A DNA stretch of 5,515 nucleotides from Gallionellaceae bacterium (GTDB lineage Bacteria; Pseudomonadota; Gammaproteobacteria; Burkholderiales; Gallionellaceae), in the NCBI GenBank assembly GCA_030646595.1, contig JAUSKS010000269.1:1-5515 (forward strand). The letters are read 5' to 3'. A program made the translations under genes and the position numbers. The stretch's first letter is position 1; every line of letters begins with the position of its first letter. The notes below the pieces were generated by a model, which saw only the letters and a program-made list of their open reading frames with translations, had not been told where the DNA came from and did not search any database. Shown one piece after another: positions 1 through 5,515 of this stretch.

Positions 1-810
1 TGCTGGCAAAATATACAACATAAACATCAGCTCAAAAAAAATCAGCCGCCGCATTTTGCCATCATTGCCTATGGTAAGCTGGGTGGGCGTGAACTGGGCT
101 ACGCCGCTGATCTCGATCTGATTTTTTTATATGATGATGCGCACCCGGATGCGGCTGAAATTTATGCCCGTCTGGCACAGCGCATTAACACTTTATTAAG
201 CAGCTATACTTCGGCTGGTCGTTTATACGAAACAGATTTACGCCTGCGCCCCAATGGTGCCAGCGGCCTGCTGGTCAGCTCACTCGCTGCTTTCCGTGAA
301 TATCAACAGCAACATGCCTGGGTGTGGGAACATCAAGCGCTCACGCGCGCACGTTTCTGTGCCGGTGAGCAAAACATCGGCCAGCAATTTTCCATCATCC
401 GCAATGAAGTCCTGTGTCAGGCGCGCGAATTAAATGCGCTGCGCCAGGAAATTGTCACCATGCGCCAAAAAATGCTGGCTGCCCATCCCAACCACAGCGG
501 CTTGTTCGACATCAAGCATGATCGTGGCGGTATGGTGGATATAGAATTCATGGTGCAGTTTATGGTGCTGGCCTATGCCCATACCTACCCTGACTTGACC
601 ACCAACAGCGGTAACCTGGCATTGCTGAAACGCGCGGGTGAGCTGGGTCTGATAGAGGCTGAAACAGTAACAGTAATCAGCTCGCTGTACCGCGACCTAC
701 GCACCCTGCAACACCGCATGCGGCTCAACAACATAACGCCAAGCCGAATTTCGCCCAACGAAATTGACACGACGCCGGTAAAGGTATTGTGGGAAGCGCT
801 GCTTAAATAA
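1..810 (+). CDS. glnE: Bifunctional glutamine synthetase adenylyltransferase/deadenylylase, C-terminal part (5' end outside window)
   Basis: GlnE attaches AMP to glutamine synthetase, lowering its activity when nitrogen is plentiful, and removes it again under PII control. The window holds the last 269 codons in frame 1, ending with TAA at 808-810. The visible part is the C-terminal adenylyltransferase half. Codons 24-45 carry the nucleotidyltransferase signature AYGKLGGRELGYAADLDL, in which D37 and D39 are the expected metal ligands. Codons 76-89 read YETDLRLRPNGASG, and codons 173-183 read HDRGGMVDIEF; both are hallmark GlnE blocks. The protein ends in VKVLWEALLK, which resembles the natural end of the family, so the 3' end looks complete. 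The family is usually over 900 residues, so roughly two thirds lies upstream. I see no clear intrinsic terminator in the 137 bases after the stop. The next gene is convergent. Confidence 0.97.
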   Translation, partial: CWQNIQHKHQLKKNQPPHFAIIAYGKLGGRELGYAADLDLIFLYDDAHPDAAEIYARLAQRINTLLSSYTSAGRLYETDLRLRPNGASGLLVSSLAAFREYQQQHAWVWEHQALTRARFCAGEQNIGQQFSIIRNEVLCQARELNALRQEIVTMRQKMLAAHPNHSGLFDIKHDRGGMVDIEFMVQFMVLAYAHTYPDLTTNSGNLALLKRAGELGLIEAETVTVISSLYRDLRTLQHRMRLNNITPSRISPNEIDTTPVKVLWEALLK

Positions 811-947
811 TGGATCACAGGGCAGTCCCGCCCGTATCCAGGCGTCCCGCGATCCAGCTAGGAGCGCCTACCTGCCAGCAATAAGAACGCCATACCCTAA
901 AGCTAGCCCTCCATATAAAAATGCCCTACACAAGCATCCGGTCACAG

Positions 948-1649
948 TTATGTCGGTTTACGTAGCTCCGCTTGGTGTCCCAAGCGAGTCGCAGCGCCGA
1001 TACCTAGACCAGCCACCGCCACCTTGCGCTTGTGAGCCTTGGCCCATGAGGGATAGAAAAATAAATAATAGCCAGACAGGCTCAACCAGAGCAGAGCAAG
1101 TCCGGTCACAGTCATGACAATCAGCTTGGCTGTCACGCCGAATACGGCAAAGCTATGAAGATCGGTCCACAATTGATCGCCACGCAGACCATCATTGAGA
1201 ATGACACCCGTCATGGCATCAACCTGTATCTCGCGCGGTGACTGCCAGACACTGGATTGCTCGAGACGCACTTTGTACATGCGCTTGGATGGGCGCAACT
1301 CAATACGGTTGATCTGCTTCAATGTCGGAGCTTCTGGAAGCTGTAAAGCGAGAATGATTTCTGCGACCCGCGCCGGGGGAATCACCGCCGTGATGTCACC
1401 CTCTACCCCAGAACGACCGGGGGGTTGGAGGTAATCCAATTTATCCTTAAAGGCAACAAAGCCACCGGTGACAGACAACACCACCACAACCAAGGCGAGC
1501 AACACCCCCACCCATTTATGCAGCCGGCGCGAAAAGCGGGCAAAGCGGACGGGCCATGCCGCCCGCTTGGCGCGGCTCGACACGAGCGGCGTAGCTAGCT
1601 GCTGCCCACGATCCGCAGCATCAGCACTTTTCTGGTTAGAACGTGGCAA
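948..1649 (-). CDS. PepSY domain-containing inner-membrane protein
   Basis: A 233-residue membrane protein of the PepSY-associated transmembrane type. A basic cytoplasmic N-terminus (about 1-43) leads through RRLHKWVG into helix 1 (about 46-68). A periplasmic PepSY domain follows (about 93-151, ending IQVDAMTGVIL). Then comes DLHSF (163-167), helix 2 (about 173-198) and a short basic cytoplasmic tail. His44 and His165 sit at the membrane edges, where PepSY-TM proteins often keep histidines; some relatives such as FoxB are haem-binding ferric-siderophore reductases. This protein is much shorter than those four-helix enzymes, so its job is unknown. The start is TTG at 1649: an in-frame stop lies at 1665-1667, no ATG occurs before the first helix, and AAGGAAGG sits six bases upstream. 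No TonB receptor gene is in the window. The family call is firm; a role in iron handling is only inferred. Confidence 0.88.
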   Translation of the reverse strand: MPRSNQKSADAADRGQQLATPLVSSRAKRAAWPVRFARFSRRLHKWVGVLLALVVVVLSVTGGFVAFKDKLDYLQPPGRSGVEGDITAVIPPARVAEIILALQLPEAPTLKQINRIELRPSKRMYKVRLEQSSVWQSPREIQVDAMTGVILNDGLRGDQLWTDLHSFAVFGVTAKLIVMTVTGLALLWLSLSGYYLFFYPSWAKAHKRKVAVAGLGIGAATRLGHQAELRKPT

Positions 1650-1655
1650 TCCTGG

Positions 1656-1663
1656 CCTTCCTT
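1656..1663 (-). promoter_or_regulatory. Ribosome binding site that fixes a TTG start
   Basis: On the minus strand AAGGAAGG is followed by CCAGGA and then TTG. The six-base spacing and the stop just upstream make TTG at 1649 the only well supported start of the PepSY gene. Confidence 0.7.
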
Positions 1664-1718
1664 TCTACTCGGGATAAAATTGAAACATCCATCCATTTAC
1701 TCTCGTGGATATCAATAT

Positions 1719-1737
1719 AATCATGTTATTAATTATC
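1719..1737 (-). promoter_or_regulatory. Possible Fur-box-like operator upstream of the PepSY gene
   Basis: On the minus strand the site reads GATAATTAATAACATGATT, which matches the 19-base Fur consensus GATAATGATAATCATTATC at 13 positions. It starts about 70 bases upstream of the PepSY start, where an operator overlapping a promoter would be expected. PepSY membrane genes often belong to iron-regulated sets, which fits. The region is AT-rich, so a chance match is possible, and I could not identify a clear -35/-10 pair. Confidence 0.3.
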
Positions 1738-1834
1738 TTCTGCCTGCTGATCCGGCCCCGTGAAATATTAACTCTATTCGATCTGGCCCTTCAACTTCGT
1801 TCATGGCTAAATGCCATCTGTGGGAGCCCAGCCC

Positions 1835-1863
1835 CCTCTCGATGACTCGCTTAAAACGGGCTT
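1835..1863 (+). repeat. 29-bp direct repeat, copy A
   Basis: It begins CCTCTCGATGACTCGC and continues TTAAAACGGGCTT. It matches 2674-2702 at 27 of 29 positions, differing only at 1850 (C against T) and 1860 (G against A). Similarity stops sharply at both ends. Unlike copy B, it is not part of a hairpin, because the complementary CGAGAGG arm is missing nearby. Confidence 0.85.
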
Positions 1864-1865
1864 AC

Positions 1866-1938
1866 TATACATAACGACATAAATCTACTGCGCGGCTGTG
1901 GGGCGGGGTCGGGCGGTAGATTTATGTCGCTATGTATA
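1866..1938. repeat. Long inverted repeat (23-bp arms) with G-rich loop
   Basis: The arms are 1866-1888 and 1916-1938. They pair at 22 of 23 positions, the one mismatch being A1874 against C1930. The arms are AT-rich, whereas the 27-base loop (1889-1915) has 23 G or C, including GGGGCGGGGTCGGGCG on the plus strand. It lies just downstream of the 1972-2391 gene and could stop or protect its transcript, but neither strand has the T-tract of an intrinsic terminator. It could also be a miniature mobile element or a recombination site. I do not recognise the family. Confidence 0.85.
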
Positions 1939-1971
1939 AAACACTATCGATCTGCCTTGAATGAGTAGAAC

Positions 1972-2391
1972 TCAATGTGCGCCAATAATCCGCTGCTCTG
2001 TGAACTCATAATCAGCCTTGCAATCAGCGGACGGATCACCCTTTAGAACTGTGTAGCGCACCTTATCTTGATTCAGTAAGACATAGTTGTAGCCATTCGG
2101 CGTTGGAGCTCCCAGCGTCTTTGCATAGTACTCACTGGCCTTCACCCACCAAATGCCACGCTCGCGGCCAACCTCCTTAGTCTTGTTTGAATCGGTATAT
2201 CGGATAATTTCAAACTTACCTCCATAAGTGCGAGTTATCTCCCAAGCTTGAAAAGAACATTTGCTTTCAGCGCTTCGTTGACCTTGCCAAACTCCGACCA
2301 AGCGTTTATCAAGATCGGCGGCATATGACAGGGATGCGGCAAAGAGCAGTATCGCTGCAAATGCTAGCGTGTGGGTTGTAGTGTTACGCAT
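1972..2391 (-). CDS. Small exported protein, lipocalin-like (function unknown)
   Basis: A 139-residue exported protein. The N-terminus is a clear signal peptide: a basic start, the hydrophobic stretch LAFAAILLFAASL, and likely cleavage after SYA or SYAA (residue 24 or 25). The mature part begins with LVGVWQGQR (31-39), followed by RGIWWV (78-83) and YEFTEQR near the end (128-134). This pattern, with regularly spaced aromatic residues, recalls small lipocalin-like beta-barrel proteins; the link is by pattern only. Cys45 and Cys124 could form a disulfide in the periplasm. The ATG at 2391 is preferred over an upstream in-frame TTG at 2418, because AAGGAG lies five bases before it and the signal peptide then starts properly. 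The gene is bracketed by the two copies of a 29-bp direct repeat and ends TGA. It could act as a ligand-binding or stress protein, but nothing here decides that. Confidence 0.75.
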   Translation of the reverse strand: MRNTTTHTLAFAAILLFAASLSYAADLDKRLVGVWQGQRSAESKCSFQAWEITRTYGGKFEIIRYTDSNKTKEVGRERGIWWVKASEYYAKTLGAPTPNGYNYVLLNQDKVRYTVLKGDPSADCKADYEFTEQRIIGAH

Positions 2392-2396
2392 ATATT

Positions 2397-2402
2397 CTCC
2401 TT
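2397..2402 (-). promoter_or_regulatory. Ribosome binding site, partly within a small hairpin
   Basis: On the minus strand AAGGAG precedes ATG by five bases and decides the start at 2391. Just upstream, TTGAG (2414-2418) can pair with CTCAA (2401-2405), a five-base stem that overlaps the first bases of the ribosome binding site. Any control by this weak stem is speculative. Confidence 0.6.
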
Positions 2403-2464
2403 GAGTTCCAATGCTCAAATTGCTTTGGCACTTGGATAGCGTTTAGGGTAGGGCTGGGCGTCCG

Positions 2465-2554
2465 TTACATTAATTCCCGATAGAATATCACTATGGTGGC
2501 TTTATCCTCGCCTCCCAGCAGCCTGTCGATCTTCCCATTACATCCACCGATTAC
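2465..2554 (-). pseudogene. Possible remnant of a protein C-terminus
   Basis: On the minus strand 29 codons read without interruption to TAA at 2465-2467, with the coding-like stretch GKIDRLLGGEDKATIVIFY. Two stop codons (2555-2560) lie directly before it, and there is no start codon or ribosome binding site. It may be a decayed gene end, or chance. I do not recognise the family. Confidence 0.15.
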
Positions 2555-2583
2555 CTATTAAAATTTCCTTCAGCATGGTAAAA

Positions 2584-2637
2584 GTGGTAACTATACGGCG
2601 CTTTACTACCACAACCTGCGGTATAGACAATTACCAC
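2584..2637. repeat. Imperfect dyad
   Basis: The left arm GTGGTAACTATAC (2584-2596) pairs with GTATAG (2621-2626) and TTACCAC (2631-2637), with a four-base bulge ACAA on the right side. An alternative inner pairing of GTGGTA with TACCAC (2607-2612) is also possible. It lies between the terminator of the large gene and the next gene. No function is evident. Confidence 0.4.
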
Positions 2638-2644
2638 AGTACAC

Positions 2645-2680
2645 AAAAATCGAGAGGCGTGGGTTAACCACGGCCTCTCG
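2645..2680 (-). terminator. Rho-independent terminator of the large secreted-protein gene
   Basis: Downstream of the stop at 2702, the minus strand forms a stem from CGAGAGGCCGTGG and CCACGCCTCTCG with a short loop and one bulged base (2651-2680). It is followed immediately by ATTTTT (2645-2650). This is a standard intrinsic terminator. Confidence 0.8.
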
Positions 2681-2702
2681 ATGACTCGTTTAAAACGGAC
2701 TT
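2674..2702 (+). repeat. 29-bp direct repeat, copy B
   Basis: It matches 1835-1863 at 27 of 29 positions and lies 839 bp away in the same orientation. Its first seven bases (CCTCTCG) form one arm of the terminator, and its last base is the final base of the large gene's stop codon. Since it has a working context here, this copy may be the original and copy A the derived one. Confidence 0.85.
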
Positions 2703-5140
2703 TATCGTCGAGCTGTCTTGAATGTCGGCGAAGTAGCGCCTGTGCTGCTTCCCCCTGCGTTAGTACACTTCACCCTGAAAGCGTAAGTGGTTGCGCTAGA
2801 CAATCCAGTAATTTCCTGCGTGACCGCGTACGAGGTCGAAGACGCTAGGAAAGACTGGGTTGCAGTGGTGGTAATGGTCGTAGATGCTTTAGTTTTCCAA
2901 TACTCAAACACCGCCGTCCCCGCATTCCCATTAAAATCACAAGTGCCATTCAAGGTAGCGCTGGTTTGTGCGACCGAACTGGCTGTTCCCGTGGTAGCAA
3001 CTGGTGGGGCAGGGGTAACGGGTATGGTGACCAACGATGAAAGGGTATTATTATTTTCGTTACTTTCCGGGATCTCGGTGTAACAGTCGGAAAAGGCTCC
3101 CAGATAGTAGTTCCCCGCTGCCACTGACGCAGGAATTTTGCCAGTGAAACTTGTGGCATCGCTGGCACCCGCTTCAAGCCCCGTTGTGCGCTCGCCCAGA
3201 TAAACATCCCAATAGGTAATTGTGGTATCTGTGGACAGGTAATAGCACACACGAGAATCATTAGTGCTGCCGATCCCGTTGTTTTTCACGGTGCTATTAA
3301 TAGTGATGTTGGTACCACCCATACCGCTGGATGGCCCACTGATCGGGGATACCATCACTATATCCGGACCAGCGCTAATGCTGATGGGAAGGGCGCTTGA
3401 TGAAGCCAGTGTGTTATTGCTCTCATTGCTCTCTGGAACCTTACCGTTGTAGTCTGCAATGGCCCCCAGATAGTAATTCCCCGCAGCTATCCAAACTGGA
3501 ATCATGGGGCTGGCACTGCCCGTATTGTTGTTTCCTGCTGCCAGGCTAGTGAGCGTACGACTGCCAATCAAGGTGTCTGCAGTCGTAATTACGTTATCCG
3601 TGGATAGGTAATAGCCCACATTGAATTCCCCTGCGTTGCCAGTCCCACTGTTGCTCACCGTGTCTGACAGAGTGATGTTGGTTCCCGTTGCAGCAGCCGA
3701 CGGTCCCGTGAAGGACGCCAGCATGGTCAAGTCTTGCCCAGCAGTCACTGGTGTAGTGAAGTTGCTGATTTTTGCGGTGTAAGCTACGCGACCCAGTGTA
3801 TTGTAGGGTGCTCCGCTAGGGAGCCACTGGGACCACCAGGGCCAGGCACCGTCATTGGTAGACTCTACCCAGATATAGTCCCCGCCAGAGGACGTGGTTT
3901 GTTGGCTGACACGAATGTTCGGGGAAAAAGTAAGTCCGCCATCAGTGGAATAAGCATAGTAGAGGTCTGCGTAATGTGTGTGCGATGAATCAATATTGCA
4001 GTCGTTCTTATAAGGATCGTTTCTGCGATCATACCAAACAATATCAATCCGGCCATTGGGTGCCACATTAATATTGGAAAGGTATTGCGGCGTAGCTCCG
4101 CCACAGATAGCAGCCGCTGGATCGTCGTTTATTTTGAGCGAGGCACTCCAAGTATTGCCGCCATCGGTTGATCGCCGAAATAGCACATCGCCACCATCTT
4201 CAGCGCCATCACCGTAAGCGGCATACAGATTTCCTTTATACGCACTGGTTGCGCTTCCATCCACCATAAAACCGCGCCAACCCCAATTGCCCCAGCCATA
4301 GTACGTAGTTCCCGTAATAGAAAAGGAGCCTTTTTGGGTAAATGTCTGGCCGCCATCTGTTGAAACATGAACGGGGCTAGCGCCGAAATAGATTTCCCCA
4401 TTCGGGCCGGTCGCCATGAGTCCACCTTGACAAATCGCCCGAGTGGTAAACGTCGCGCCGCCATCCGTGGATTTGGCAAAAATGGTGCCACAACCCGGTG
4501 CTGACGGTGAAGAACCGGCAAAATGCACGTAGATGGGGTTGGGCGTCACGCCGGCACGTTTATCAATGGTGATCTTGGGGCCATCACCTAAGGTGATAAG
4601 ATTGCCATTGACATCTTGTGTCAAGGGCGTGCTGGGCGTTGTATCCGTCATTAATGCAATGGCGGTGGCAATTGTGTAATTTTTTCCACCATCGGTTGAT
4701 TTATAGAGAATCATGCCGTGTGTGCCAGGAAATTTCCCTGCGTTTCTTGTCCAACTGATCACATAAGCATTGCCTTGAAGGTCAAAGTCAATCTCCGGAT
4801 CTACCAGAGCCTTATTCCCTGTGTTGCCATCAATTGTAGCGGTTGCCCAAGTGGTGCCACCATCAAGAGAATAATAAGCTCCTCCCTGAGATGCCGACGG
4901 AGTCGACTGATCACGCGTATCAATACCCGTAGCAACTAAATTGTTGGGATTGATCGGGTTGACTGCGATGACCCCTTCCCCATACTGATAACCAGCGATT
5001 TGAGCCGGGGTGCCAACCGTTGCCTGAGCATTTGAAAAACCGTAACCAAAATATAGTATCGCTGAGAAAAGCAACGAGAAGATACGCAGTCCCTTTTTAA
5101 GATTTTGTAGTACACCATTTACTTTGTTAATGAAGCACAT
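2702..5140 (-). CDS. Secreted Asp-box beta-propeller protein with two CARDB domains and a fibronectin-III-like end
   Basis: An 812-residue exported modular protein. Residues 1-40 form a signal peptide: several Lys/Arg, the hydrophobic stretch IFSLLFSAILYFGYGF, and cleavage after NAQA. Six Asp-box motifs (S-x-D-G-G-x-x-aromatic) begin near residues 91, 148, 224, 260, 324 and 398, which implies a sialidase-like beta-propeller. WYDRRNDP (about 369-376) is typical of BNR proteins often labelled exo-alpha-sialidase. Two CARDB adhesion domains follow (about 467-588 and 589-710); both contain YYLSTD, AAGNYYLGA and IPESNE or VPESNE. A fibronectin-III-like domain (711-810) ends the protein at FKTARR. 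There is no LPxTG, PEP-CTERM or other sorting tail. The ATG at 5140 is chosen because AGGAGGG precedes it by four bases and it places the signal peptide correctly; a GTG at 5254 would add 38 residues in front. Secretion and a binding or adhesion role are likely; sialidase activity is not supported. Confidence 0.88.
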   Translation of the reverse strand: MCFINKVNGVLQNLKKGLRIFSLLFSAILYFGYGFSNAQATVGTPAQIAGYQYGEGVIAVNPINPNNLVATGIDTRDQSTPSASQGGAYYSLDGGTTWATATIDGNTGNKALVDPEIDFDLQGNAYVISWTRNAGKFPGTHGMILYKSTDGGKNYTIATAIALMTDTTPSTPLTQDVNGNLITLGDGPKITIDKRAGVTPNPIYVHFAGSSPSAPGCGTIFAKSTDGGATFTTRAICQGGLMATGPNGEIYFGASPVHVSTDGGQTFTQKGSFSITGTTYYGWGNWGWRGFMVDGSATSAYKGNLYAAYGDGAEDGGDVLFRRSTDGGNTWSASLKINDDPAAAICGGATPQYLSNINVAPNGRIDIVWYDRRNDPYKNDCNIDSSHTHYADLYYAYSTDGGLTFSPNIRVSQQTTSSGGDYIWVESTNDGAWPWWSQWLPSGAPYNTLGRVAYTAKISNFTTPVTAGQDLTMLASFTGPSAAATGTNITLSDTVSNSGTGNAGEFNVGYYLSTDNVITTADTLIGSRTLTSLAAGNNNTGSASPMIPVWIAAGNYYLGAIADYNGKVPESNESNNTLASSSALPISISAGPDIVMVSPISGPSSGMGGTNITINSTVKNNGIGSTNDSRVCYYLSTDTTITYWDVYLGERTTGLEAGASDATSFTGKIPASVAAGNYYLGAFSDCYTEIPESNENNNTLSSLVTIPVTPAPPVATTGTASSVAQTSATLNGTCDFNGNAGTAVFEYWKTKASTTITTTATQSFLASSTSYAVTQEITGLSSATTYAFRVKCTNAGGSSTGATSPTFKTARR
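3011..3742 (-). repeat. Tandem CARDB-encoding units within the large gene
   Basis: Two coding units of about 366 bases lie head to tail. Short DNA stretches are still conserved at that spacing, for example CCCAGATAGTA at 3099-3109 and 3465-3475. Most of the rest has diverged at DNA level, which points to an old internal duplication rather than a recent one. Confidence 0.7.
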
Positions 5141-5144
5141 AATT

Positions 5145-5151
5145 CCCTCCT
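5145..5151 (-). promoter_or_regulatory. Ribosome binding site that fixes the start of the large gene
   Basis: On the minus strand AGGAGGG is followed by AATT and then ATG at 5140. This strong site, together with the signal peptide directly after the ATG, rules in favour of this start over the upstream in-frame GTG. Confidence 0.8.
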
Positions 5152-5272
5152 CAAATTGATAAACGACCTGATAACCCAAAGAATTACTGCGAGGCGTGAT
5201 GAATTCTTGATAATCCTTGAAAATATCTTTTAAAAGCCTTTCGTGAAGATACACAATAAATTTTCCGATGTC

Positions 5273-5292
5273 TCCCCCCTACCCAGGGGGGA
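5273..5292. repeat. Short G/C-tract hairpin
   Basis: TCCCCCC (5273-5279) pairs with GGGGGGA (5286-5292) around the loop TACCCA. No T-tract follows on either strand, so it is not a typical terminator. It lies about 130 bases upstream of the large gene's start and about 70 bases before the transposase remnant. Confidence 0.55.
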
Positions 5293-5364
5293 AATCACCA
5301 TTATTTTTGCATAAACTGGAAAAATGGACGCTACCCTTTTCCGTTGCTAACAGCGGCAACCTGA

Positions 5365-5515
5365 CATTCGTCTGATTATCCGTGGTCGAGTTATTATCAT
5401 AATGCGTTGGGTCAGCCAAATGAATTGGTGACCCCGCATCTTGAGTACCAGCGTTTGGGCAAGACAGATCAAGAGCGTCAGGCGGCATACCGCCAGTTGT
5501 TTAAATATCGCATTT
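5365..5515 (+). pseudogene. IS200-like/REP-associated tyrosine transposase, C-terminal fragment (continues past window)
   Basis: Frame 1 on the plus strand reads HSSDYPWSSYYHNALGQ, then TPHLEYQRLG, then QERQAAYRQLF, and runs off the window at 5515. This order (P-W-S-S-Y, T-P-H-x-x-Y-x-x-L-G, R-x-x-A-Y-R-x-L-F) is characteristic of the C-terminal region of REP-associated/Y1 transposases that nick and move short palindromic DNA. The front part with the catalytic HUH motif and tyrosine is absent: an in-frame TGA lies at 5362-5364, and the sequence before it shows no transposase-like reading in any plus frame that I checked. There is no plausible start codon with a ribosome binding site. It is therefore most likely a 5'-truncated or frameshifted remnant; whether the 3' end is intact cannot be seen. 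Confidence 0.7.

Larger units (their letters stand above)
1650..1971. other. Intergenic region between the PepSY gene and the small exported-protein gene
   Basis: This 322-base gap has no credible gene. It holds the leader of the PepSY gene with its ribosome binding site and Fur-like site, a small palindrome at 1803-1817 (ATGGC, TAAAT, GCCAT), the first copy of the 29-bp direct repeat, and the long inverted repeat with the G-rich loop. I see no T-tract terminator for the 1972-2391 gene; the long inverted repeat may serve instead. Confidence 0.6.
2392..2701. other. Intergenic region between the large secreted-protein gene and the small exported-protein gene
   Basis: This 310-base gap holds the leader of the 1972-2391 gene, a short open stretch that looks like a protein end (2465-2554), an imperfect dyad (2584-2637), and the terminator of the large gene with the second copy of the direct repeat. 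No complete gene is visible on either strand. Confidence 0.6.

Noticed and set aside
811..947. Terminator after glnE
   Set aside because: Only short pairings such as TGGATC with GATCCA (811-816, 851-856) are present, far apart and with no T-tract.
1866..1938. Integron attC site or standard REP element
   Set aside because: There is no GTTRRRY core and no GTAG placed 5' of a typical REP hairpin, and the arms are longer than those of a REP.
2392..2418. Upstream TTG start for the small exported protein
   Set aside because: It adds nine residues before the signal peptide and lacks the well placed AAGGAG that precedes the ATG at 2391.
3755..5020. Functional exo-alpha-sialidase
   Set aside because: Asp-box motifs are structural and occur in many non-enzymatic propellers. 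I could not identify a full set of sialidase catalytic residues.
5141..5254. In-frame extension of the large secreted protein back to a GTG at 5254
   Set aside because: It would put 38 residues before the signal peptide. The ATG at 5140 has a strong ribosome binding site and starts directly at the signal sequence.
5349..5368. Similarity of AACAGCGGCAACCTGACATT to a glnE stretch near 604-623
   Set aside because: 18 of 20 bases agree, but the match does not extend on either side, so chance is the simpler explanation.
5279..5488. 69-codon open frame on the minus strand
   Set aside because: It lies opposite the recognisable transposase fragment, runs into the C-tract hairpin, and shows no domain or ribosome binding site.
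1..5515. CRISPR array, tRNA or rRNA genes
   Set aside because: No regularly spaced short repeats and no recognisable tRNA or rRNA sequence were seen on either strand.

Overview
The window looks like chromosomal DNA from a betaproteobacterium, perhaps of the Nitrosomonadales or a neighbouring order. This is inferred from the style of the glnE end, moderate GC content, and the mix of a PepSY membrane protein, a secreted beta-propeller/CARDB protein and a REP-type transposase remnant. No marker fixes the genus.

Layout from left to right. Positions 1-810 (+) encode the C-terminal adenylyltransferase domain of GlnE, cut by the left edge. Three genes on the minus strand follow. Positions 948-1649 encode a two-helix PepSY membrane protein that starts at TTG behind a strong ribosome binding site; about 70 bases upstream is an AT-rich Fur-box-like site. 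Positions 1972-2391 encode a small exported protein that resembles lipocalin-like proteins. Positions 2702-5140 encode an 812-residue secreted protein with six Asp-box (BNR) motifs, two CARDB domains and a fibronectin-III-like end, followed by a good intrinsic terminator. At the right edge (5365-5515, +) is the C-terminal part of an IS200-like/REP-associated tyrosine transposase. It lacks its front, with an in-frame stop just before the recognisable homology.

The gaps between genes hold the less ordinary material. A 29-bp direct repeat (27/29 identical) occurs at 1835-1863 and 2674-2702, 839 bp apart, and brackets the small exported-protein gene. Inside that bracket lie a near-perfect inverted repeat with 23-bp AT-rich arms around a 27-nt G-rich loop (1866-1938) and a second, imperfect dyad (2584-2637). 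The second copy of the direct repeat also forms part of the terminator of the large gene; the first copy has no partner arm. This suggests a small inserted or duplicated segment, but the window alone cannot prove it.

The genes do not form an obvious pathway. GlnE controls glutamine synthetase. The three minus-strand genes all act in the membrane or outside the cytoplasm, but they are separated by gaps of about 310-320 bp and are probably transcribed separately. I found no convincing new multi-gene system. The best leads are the repeat-bracketed segment and the modular secreted protein.
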